Below, one piece after another: positions 1 to 5,267 of a stretch of DNA of 6,784 bases (positions within the stretch are counted from its first letter, which is position 1; each line of letters opens with the position of its first letter). This stretch comes from Phycisphaerales bacterium (GTDB lineage: Bacteria; Planctomycetota; Phycisphaerae; Sedimentisphaerales; Anaerobacaceae). The position numbers and the translations under genes were made by a program. The DNA lies in contig DQCG01000315.1 of assembly GCA_003533825.1 (NCBI GenBank), positions 411 through 7,194 of the forward strand. The letters run 5' to 3'. The notes under the pieces were generated by a model, which saw only the letters and a list, made by a program, of their open reading frames with translations, was not told the DNA's origin and did no database searches.

Positions 1-761
1 TGGCAAAGATACGGGTCTATTTGCGCCTGAAATCGATTGAGGAAGTGGATCAGTTCAAGACAGACGTTTTGACGCTCCTTAGCCATGAAGCGCGTACCCC
101 GCTCAACAGCCTAATCGCGCCGGCCGAGATGTTGATGTCTGAGGAGGAGGTTGATGCCGAAGACAAAAATTTGCTCATTGAGCTTGTGCATTCCGCCGCC
201 AATCGTCTGCACCGCTTTTTTGAAAATGCTATGCTGCTTAGTTCTCTGAAATCCGGGAAGTGGCAATTCAACCCGGCGCCGGCCGATCTGTGCGAAGTCG
301 TTCATGATGCTATTTGCGAGGTGGCGACAAAAGCTGCGGAGCGGAGAGTAAAAATCGAGGAGAAATTCGATTCCGGCCCAACTGTTTGTCTGGACAGGCA
401 GGAAATCAAGAGGGTGGTTACGGCGATACTGGATAATGCCGTTCGATTCAGCCCGTCGGGGGGGGGTATAAATGTTAGTGTCTGCTGGCAAAACGGTGAT
501 GTATGTGTGAGCGTGACCGACCACGGCGAAGGTATCGATCCTGATTATCTGCAGTATGTGTTCGATGAGCTTTCGGATTCCGACATTGACCACCACTCGA
601 GAGGCCAGGGCCTTAGCCTGGCCATAGCTCGTCATATAGTACAACAGCATAATGGCACGATTAGCGTAGAAAGTACAAAAGGCTCCGGCTCGACCTTCAC
701 TGTGCAATTGCCCTTGACAGTTCCGTCTCAAGATGCGTTCTGTAGAAGTATGCCCAGTTAG
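1..761 (+). CDS. Sensor histidine kinase, C-terminal part (5' end outside window), probably a receiver-kinase hybrid
   Basis: This is the transmitter half of a two-component histidine kinase, which autophosphorylates on histidine using ATP. The frame is open to the window edge (first whole codon at base 3), so the true start is upstream. A TTG at base 21 is an unlikely start because it sits only 21 codons before the phosphoacceptor. Counting from that TTG, the H-box is SHEARTPLN with His22 (codon 84-86). The N-box is ILDNAVRFSP with Asn139, the G1 box is DHGEGID at 167-173, the F-box region is YVFDELS at 179-185 and the G2 box is GQGLSLAIA at 195-203, so the HisKA and HATPase_c domains both look intact. 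The protein ends soon after the last ATPase strand and has no C-terminal receiver. The residues before the H-box (AKIRVYLRLKSIEEV) resemble the last helix of a receiver domain plus linker, so I infer a REC-HisKA-HATPase order. No membrane segment is visible. A G9 tract lies in the ATPase domain. No partner response regulator is in the window and the signal is unknown. Confidence 0.93.
   Translation, partial: AKIRVYLRLKSIEEVDQFKTDVLTLLSHEARTPLNSLIAPAEMLMSEEEVDAEDKNLLIELVHSAANRLHRFFENAMLLSSLKSGKWQFNPAPADLCEVVHDAICEVATKAAERRVKIEEKFDSGPTVCLDRQEIKRVVTAILDNAVRFSPSGGGINVSVCWQNGDVCVSVTDHGEGIDPDYLQYVFDELSDSDIDHHSRGQGLSLAIARHIVQQHNGTISVESTKGSGSTFTVQLPLTVPSQDAFCRSMPS
458..466 (+). repeat. G9 homopolymer tract inside the histidine kinase gene
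   Basis: Nine consecutive G bases encode the glycines of the PSGGGI stretch just after the N-box. With nine G the frame is open. With eight G the next codons read GTA then TAA (stop at 469-471). With ten G they read TAT AAA TGT TAG (stop at 476-478). Either slip would remove the G1 and G2 ATP-binding boxes. Tracts of this kind can cause phase variation in other bacteria; whether this one varies is not known. Confidence 0.85.
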
Positions 762-765
762 AAAG

Positions 766-803
766 CCCCCCCCCGTGAGATAAGCCGATAAGCCCTCATC
801 TCA
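766..803 (+). repeat. C9 tract, 8-bp tandem repeat and short inverted repeat after the kinase gene
   Basis: Five bases after the kinase stop codon there is a run of nine C (766-774). It is followed by a perfect tandem duplication of GATAAGCC (779-786 and 787-794). The tandem lies mostly within a 6-bp inverted repeat, TGAGAT (776-781) and ATCTCA (798-803), with a 16-base loop. There is no T-run after it, so it does not qualify as an intrinsic terminator. The function, if any, is unknown. Confidence 0.5.
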
Positions 804-844
804 AATGGCCAACTCTACCCGGCTGTTTTTCCGCCTGCCGGCAA

Positions 845-910
845 TTGTGACTATCGAATAGTTCAATAAGTATGTTACAATCTGCCGATAATAAACTAAA
901 TCGTTATAAA
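845..910 (+). promoter_or_regulatory. AT-rich leader with -10-like boxes upstream of the amylase gene
   Basis: This AT-rich stretch is the likely promoter zone for the amylase gene. It holds the -10-like hexamers TACAAT (876-881), GATAAT (887-892) and TATAAA (905-910). A -35-like TTGTGA at 845-850 is too far from any of them for good spacing (25 bases to the first). No single promoter can be named with confidence, and no operator or riboswitch is evident. Confidence 0.25.
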
Positions 911-929
911 ATGCGGCAAATTAAATCGG

Positions 930-935
930 AAAGGA
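930..935 (+). promoter_or_regulatory. Ribosome binding site of the amylase gene
   Basis: AAAGGA, within a GGAAAGGA purine stretch beginning at 928, lies nine bases before the ATG at 945. This strong, well-spaced site supports that start. Confidence 0.7.
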
Positions 936-944
936 TTCTGTGAT

Positions 945-2888
945 ATGTCATTTGCAGAACACGTGCTGAGCCGGACAAGACCTGAAAAAGTCCGTAACAT
1001 TGGCTGCCGGCCCGAACGCCAGAGCTATTTTCCCTCGCCTGTGGACTGGAGAGACGAGGTGCTATACTTTCTATTAGTGGATCGGTTCAGCGACGAGCAG
1101 GAGGATTCGCGTGAGTTGCTGGACAGGGAGAATCTTAAAGCCGCCCGCCCTGAGTTGCCTAATGGCGAGCATTGGCGCTGGGATCGATGGGCGGAATCGG
1201 GCCGGCAGCGCTGGCAAGGGGGCACGATCAAGGGTGTTCAATCGAAGCTCGGCTATCTGAAAAAGCTTGGCATCACGACGATATGGCTTAGTCCCGTGTT
1301 CAAGCAGCGGGGACATCTGGACACGTATCATGGTTACGGCATTCAGGATTTTCTGGATGTGGATCCCCGGTTTGGCAGCCGGCAGGATCTTGTCGAGCTG
1401 GTGGCCGCGGCCCACGAAAAAGGTTTACGCATTATTCTCGATGTTGTATTCAATCACTCGGGCGCCAACTGGCTCTATCGGCCTGATACACCCGGCGGGA
1501 TTTACGAAGCCGTTTATAAACCCGACGGCAGCTATCCGTTTGGTTCGTGGCGCGACGGCCGGGGCCGGCCCGTCCCCGATATCGCGGCGGACGAAGACGG
1601 AGTCTGGCCGAGAGAGCTGCAGCATAAGGACTGCTACACGCGGGCTGGAACGGGCGATATGAGCAAGGGCAGTATTGACGATCCAAACGCCGAGCACAAG
1701 CGTTCCGATTTTTGCGATTTGAGGGATTTTGATCTTGACCGGTCATGCGTGTTGAGCGACCTGGCACGATGTTATAAATACTGGATGGCTCTGACGGACT
1801 GCGACGGATTCCGCATCGATACCCTCAAGCATGTGACTGAAGAGCAGGCACGGAATTTTTGCGGCGCCGTCAAAGAGTTCGCAGCGAATATCGGCAAGCA
1901 GAATTTCTTCCTCGTCGGCGAGATCTCCGGCGGAGATTATGCCCAGGACTACTATCTCGATGCTCTCAATCGTAATCTCACCGCCGCATTGGATATCGGA
2001 GAGATGTGCCCGATTCTCAACGGTGTTGCTAAAGGCCTGCGATCTCCCAAAGATTATTTTGACGGTTTCGATCCCGGTGACGCAGGGATGGGCTCGCACC
2101 GCAATGTGGGCGGGCGGCATGTTTCCGTTCTCGACGACCATGACCACATCTACGGCGACAAAATCCGATTTTCAAGCGAGGCCTCCTGCGAGCACCAGGT
2201 CACCGCGGGCGTGGCTTTGCAGTTATTCACACTGGGCATTCCATGTATCTATTACGGGTCAGAGCAGGCCTTGGCCGGCCCCGAGCAATCCGAGAGGAAA
2301 TGGCTGCCGGGATGGAAAGGCTCGGACCAGTACCTGCGCGAGGCAATGTTTGGTCCGGAGCATCCAAGAGCGTCCGGGACAGCCGGCCTGCAAGAGCTGG
2401 ATATGAATCTGCCCGGTTTCGGTGCCTTCGGGACGGCGGGCCGCCACTGTTTCGATGAAAATCATCCGGTGTACAAGCGAATTGCTGCGGCTGCTGAGCT
2501 TCGGAGTAAATATCCGGCTCTACGCTGCGGCAGGCAGTATCTCCGCTGCATATCCTTTTTGAACAAGCCCTTCGACTTCTACGGGCCCGGTGAAATCGTT
2601 GCCTGGTCGCGAATCCTGGACGATGAGGAATTGCTCTGTGTGCTCAACGCCAATGGTACCGGGCAGCGGGGAGCCGATGTGATGGTGGATGCAGAGCTCA
2701 ATTCGGGCGATCCCGGCACGATGACGGTTATCCTGAATTCAGCGCAGGTTATCGATATGCATGGATTTTCGGGTTCGCACGCGGCAGGCTCGGAGATACC
2801 GGTCAACAGAACCGCGGATGGCAGGGTGTTTGTTAGTATTCGAAATGTACTGCCCGGGGAAATAATCATCCTGACAAATCACGCCTAA
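945..2888 (+). CDS. Alpha-amylase family glycoside hydrolase (GH13), cytoplasmic
   Basis: This 647-residue enzyme should hydrolyse or transfer alpha-1,4-glucosidic bonds in starch, glycogen or maltodextrin-like substrates by a retaining mechanism. The (beta/alpha)8 barrel begins near DEVLYFLLVDRFSD (37-50). GH13 conserved regions are visible in order: region I DVVFNH (166-171), region V-like DLRDFD (258-263), region II GFRIDTLKH (288-296) with nucleophile Asp292, region III FLVGEIS (322-328) with acid/base Glu326, and region IV VLDDHD (395-400) with the transition-state stabiliser Asp400. In region IV the usual Asn before His-Asp is Asp398. A domain-B-like excursion lies between about 171 and 255, and from about 505 to the end there is a probable beta-sandwich domain C. 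The first 35 residues are polar with no signal peptide or lipobox, so an intracellular location is inferred. The Lys295-His296 pair is common in true alpha-amylases, but cyclomaltodextrinase, maltogenic amylase or glucanotransferase activity cannot be excluded. The gene appears monocistronic, with 183 bases upstream and 262 downstream free of genes. Confidence 0.93.
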   Translation: MSFAEHVLSRTRPEKVRNIGCRPERQSYFPSPVDWRDEVLYFLLVDRFSDEQEDSRELLDRENLKAARPELPNGEHWRWDRWAESGRQRWQGGTIKGVQSKLGYLKKLGITTIWLSPVFKQRGHLDTYHGYGIQDFLDVDPRFGSRQDLVELVAAAHEKGLRIILDVVFNHSGANWLYRPDTPGGIYEAVYKPDGSYPFGSWRDGRGRPVPDIAADEDGVWPRELQHKDCYTRAGTGDMSKGSIDDPNAEHKRSDFCDLRDFDLDRSCVLSDLARCYKYWMALTDCDGFRIDTLKHVTEEQARNFCGAVKEFAANIGKQNFFLVGEISGGDYAQDYYLDALNRNLTAALDIGEMCPILNGVAKGLRSPKDYFDGFDPGDAGMGSHRNVGGRHVSVLDDHDHIYGDKIRFSSEASCEHQVTAGVALQLFTLGIPCIYYGSEQALAGPEQSERKWLPGWKGSDQYLREAMFGPEHPRASGTAGLQELDMNLPGFGAFGTAGRHCFDENHPVYKRIAAAAELRSKYPALRCGRQYLRCISFLNKPFDFYGPGEIVAWSRILDDEELLCVLNANGTGQRGADVMVDAELNSGDPGTMTVILNSAQVIDMHGFSGSHAAGSEIPVNRTADGRVFVSIRNVLPGEIIILTNHA

Positions 2889-2921
2889 TATCAATTGTAC
2901 ATAATAAATGCACTTGTTGGG

Positions 2922-3015
2922 GTCATTTCGAGCGCAGCGAAGCGGAGTCGAGAAATCTGTTCTTTAATAGATTTCTCCACTTCGGGCCACTTTGTGGCCC
3001 TCCGGTCGAAATGAC
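2922..3015. repeat. 94-bp structured palindromic intergenic repeat (GTCATTTCGA family)
   Basis: The element is bounded by a perfect 10-bp inverted repeat, GTCATTTCGA (2922-2931) and TCGAAATGAC (3006-3015). Inside, 2943-2958 can pair with 2969-2984 over 16 positions with one C-C mismatch and one G-T wobble, closing a 10-base loop. A second hairpin, GGGCCAC/GTGGCCC (2984-2990 and 2994-3000), has a 3-base loop and sits only in the right arm. Read outward-in, both arms begin GTCATTTCGA and end GAGAAATCT, so they are two versions of one sequence, 37 and 47 bases long. From memory, short palindromes with this terminus recur between genes in several bacterial phyla; this could not be checked here. 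No transposase is present, so a non-autonomous or REP-like element is the best reading. It could also slow transcription after the amylase gene, though it lacks a T-run. Confidence 0.75.
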
Positions 3016-3050
3016 AAAGGTGCAAATCTTAAGCAGAATTGGTATAAGTG

Positions 3051-3077
3051 TTCGGTCGTAATGAAAAGACTTGCAAA
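3051..3077 (+). repeat. Degenerate second copy of the repeat's right end
   Basis: The stretch from TTCGGTCGTAATGA through TTGCAAA matches 3001-3026 (TCCGGTCGAAATGA through TGCAAA) at about 20 of 26 aligned positions with one gap. The offset is 50 bases for most of its length. It lies where the putative -35 box of the downstream operon begins. It may be a decayed partial duplication or coincidence. Confidence 0.35.
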
Positions 3078-3099
3078 CGCACTCCCGACAGGATAAAAT
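3071..3099 (+). promoter_or_regulatory. Candidate sigma70-type promoter for the acyl-CoA ligase operon
   Basis: TTGCAA (3071-3076) and TAAAAT (3094-3099) are separated by exactly 17 bases and match the consensus at 4/6 and 5/6 positions. Transcription would begin near 3106, giving a leader of about 45 bases before the ATG at 3151. No operator is recognised. It follows the structured repeat, so the operon probably has its own promoter rather than relying on read-through from the amylase gene. Confidence 0.5.
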
Positions 3100-3132
3100 A
3101 CCCCTTTTATCGTGGGAATTTACTTTGTTTAG

Positions 3133-3138
3133 AAAGGG
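3133..3138 (+). promoter_or_regulatory. Ribosome binding site of the acyl-CoA ligase gene, long spacing
   Basis: AAAGGG lies twelve bases before the ATG at 3151, somewhat farther than usual. The start is still favoured because the protein then begins MSLESFFNPESIAVVGAS, the standard N-terminus of the family. Confidence 0.45.
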
Positions 3139-3150
3139 TTACCGTTTGTT

Positions 3151-5253
3151 ATGAGTCTTGAAAGTTTTTTCAATCCTGAATCGATTGCCGTCGTTGGCGC
3201 CTCCCGCCAAAAGGGCAAAGTCGGTTACGAAATCTTAGTAAATATGATTGAGGCCGGATACGAGGGTACAATATATCCGGTCAATCCGAAAGCCGATACC
3301 ATTGAAGGATTAAAGTGCTACCCCGACCTTAAATCCATCGGTAATATCCCCGATCTTGTGGTCATTATTATTCCGGCCAAGTTTGTCGCTGCAATGATGC
3401 AGCAGTGCGCTAAGGTCGGAGTAAAGTCGGTCATCATTATTACCGCCGGCTTCAAAGAAGTTGGCAAAGAAGGGCGTGAGCTTGAAAAACAGGTCGTTAA
3501 CATAGCAAGACAGGCGGGCATCAAAGTTATCGGCCCCAACTGTCTCGGTGTGATCGCGCCGGCAAACAAGCTCAATGCCAGTTTCGGCGGAGACTTGCCG
3601 GCAGAAGGTGTCATCGGCTATCTATCGCAGTCAGGAGCGTTGCTTGCCGCAATTCTTGATATGGCTAACGCCGGCAGCATCGGATTCAGCAAGCTTGTCA
3701 GCATCGGCAACAAGGCGGACGTGGACGAGCTGGATGTGATAAAGGCTTTTGGAGAAGACCGGGATACCAAAGTAATTGCCGGCTATCTCGAAAGCATTAC
3801 CGACGGCAATGCTTTTGTTAACCAGGCGGAGCGAATTTCCCACTATAAGCCGATCCTGCTGATGAAGTCCGGCGGCACGCAGGCGGGCGCGCAGGCTGCC
3901 TCATCGCATACCGGCAGCCTGGCAGGCAGCGAGACGGCATACGAATGTGTGTTTGAGCGGGCCGGGATAATCCGATGCGATTCAATCAAAGAGCAGTTTG
4001 ATTATGCCCAGGCATTTGCAGATCAGCCGCTTCCTGCAGGACCGAGTGTCGCCGTAATTACCAATGCCGGTGGACCGGGAATTATGGCTGCCGACGCCAT
4101 CGAAAGAGTGGGGCTTTCCTTTGCAAAACTCGCCGATGAAACTATCCAGACGCTGGCTTCCAGGCTGCCGGCGGCGGCAAATTTTAATAATCCCGTTGAC
4201 GTTTTGGGAGATGCGCTTGCGGACCGGTACGAGTTCGCTCTGGACGTGGTTCTCGGTGACCCGAATGTTGATATCGTCCTGGTGCTTCTGACGCCCCAGG
4301 CAATGACCGAGCCTGTGGCTACTGCTAAAGCGCTGGTAAAGCTCGGCGGTGGAAAACGCAACAAACCGATTCTTGCCTGTTTCCTGGGTGCCGAGAAGGT
4401 CCGGGACGGAGTAAAGGTTTTACGGCAGGGGAAGATACCGCAGTATGATGCTCCAGAAAGTGCCGTCGCGACAATCAAGGCGATGGCGGACTATGTCAGG
4501 TGGCACACACGACCCAAGCGGGTCGTCAAGCTCTTTCCGGTCAATCGCCGCAAGGTGGAAAACATAATCGAAAGACATTTTCGCCAAAACGTCCGGGAAA
4601 TCGGAGAAACCGAATCTAAGGAAATTCTCGAAGCTTATGGTTTCGTAACCCCGAAAGGGTCCGTCGCCACCACAGCCGGGCAGGCGGCAAATATTGCCCA
4701 ACAGCTCGGATTCCCCGTCGTGCTAAAGATATGGTCGCCGGATATTCTGCATAAGTCCGACGTTGGCGGAGTCCAGGTTGGCCTGAACAGTGAAAAGGAA
4801 GTTAAGGATGCCTTCGACCTGATGATGTATCGAATCCCGAAAAAGCTGCCCGATGCCGACATTCTCGGCGTGCTCGTGCAGGAAATGTGCAGCGGCGGAA
4901 AAGAGGTGATTCTCGGCATGAATCGCGACCCGCACTTTGGTCCACTGATGATGTTCGGGATGGGAGGCATCATGGTGGAAGTCCTGAAGGACGTGTCGTT
5001 TTACCTGGCGCCGCTGACGGCCGAAGAGGCAAAGCAAATGCTCATTAACACAAGGACTTATCACATGCTCAAAGGGGTCCGCGGCCAGGAGGGTGTGGAC
5101 ATCGAGATAATTGCCGAAGGTTTGCAGAGGCTCTCACAACTGGTGACGGAATTTCCCCAGATCCAGGAGATGGACATAAATCCGTATGTTGTCGGTCCGG
5201 CGGGTACCACGGCGATAGCCGTAGATGCAAGAATAAGTGTGGAACAGGTTTAG
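3151..5253 (+). CDS. Acetate/acyl-CoA ligase (ADP-forming), fused alpha-beta subunits
   Basis: Enzymes of this family catalyse acyl-CoA + ADP + phosphate = acid + ATP + CoA in the cytoplasm, conserving energy at the end of fermentation or activating acids in reverse. At 700 residues it is a typical full-length fusion of the alpha and beta subunits. The N-terminal Rossmann-type CoA-binding domain (about 1-130) shows AVVGASRQKGKVG at 13-25 and IGPNCLG at 127-133. The first ligase domain (about 150-290) carries SQSGA at 159-163 and the phosphohistidine motif SSHTGSLAG with His253. A second ligase domain (about 297-450) has TNAGGPGIMAADA from 304. A linker leads to an ATP-grasp domain (about 485-698) with VVLKIWSPDILHKSDVGGV (523-541, His534), GMGG (603-606) and EMDINP (673-678). 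His534 corresponds in context to the second, beta-subunit histidine described for archaeal homologues; this is an inference. There is no C-terminal GNAT domain, unlike the Pat-type protein acetyltransferases that share this fold. All key motifs are intact. The acyl substrate cannot be read from sequence. It shares an operon with the next gene. Confidence 0.93.
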   Translation: MSLESFFNPESIAVVGASRQKGKVGYEILVNMIEAGYEGTIYPVNPKADTIEGLKCYPDLKSIGNIPDLVVIIIPAKFVAAMMQQCAKVGVKSVIIITAGFKEVGKEGRELEKQVVNIARQAGIKVIGPNCLGVIAPANKLNASFGGDLPAEGVIGYLSQSGALLAAILDMANAGSIGFSKLVSIGNKADVDELDVIKAFGEDRDTKVIAGYLESITDGNAFVNQAERISHYKPILLMKSGGTQAGAQAASSHTGSLAGSETAYECVFERAGIIRCDSIKEQFDYAQAFADQPLPAGPSVAVITNAGGPGIMAADAIERVGLSFAKLADETIQTLASRLPAAANFNNPVDVLGDALADRYEFALDVVLGDPNVDIVLVLLTPQAMTEPVATAKALVKLGGGKRNKPILACFLGAEKVRDGVKVLRQGKIPQYDAPESAVATIKAMADYVRWHTRPKRVVKLFPVNRRKVENIIERHFRQNVREIGETESKEILEAYGFVTPKGSVATTAGQAANIAQQLGFPVVLKIWSPDILHKSDVGGVQVGLNSEKEVKDAFDLMMYRIPKKLPDADILGVLVQEMCSGGKEVILGMNRDPHFGPLMMFGMGGIMVEVLKDVSFYLAPLTAEEAKQMLINTRTYHMLKGVRGQEGVDIEIIAEGLQRLSQLVTEFPQIQEMDINPYVVGPAGTTAIAVDARISVEQV

Positions 5254-5267
5254 AAAGAGACGTAAGA

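Noticed and set aside
21..23. TTG as the start codon of the histidine kinase
   Set aside because: The frame is open to the window edge with domain-like sequence before it. Starting here would leave only 21 residues before the phosphoacceptor histidine and no sensing part.
111..731. 206-codon open frame on the - strand opposite the histidine kinase
   Set aside because: It lies wholly within a kinase with all expected motifs, and its translation resembles no family I know. It is explained by the absence of stops opposite a biased coding sequence.
714..746. TTGACA (714-719) near the kinase end as a -35 box for the downstream gene
   Set aside because: No -10 hexamer lies at 16-18 bases. The closest (TGTAGA, 741-746) is 21 bases away and a poor match.
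776..803. Inverted repeat after the kinase as an intrinsic terminator
   Set aside because: The stem is only 6 bp with a 16-base loop, and no T-run follows.
1939..2406. 155-codon overlapping + strand frame inside the amylase
   Set aside because: The amylase frame carries catalytic regions III and IV here. The alternative frame has no recognisable motif.
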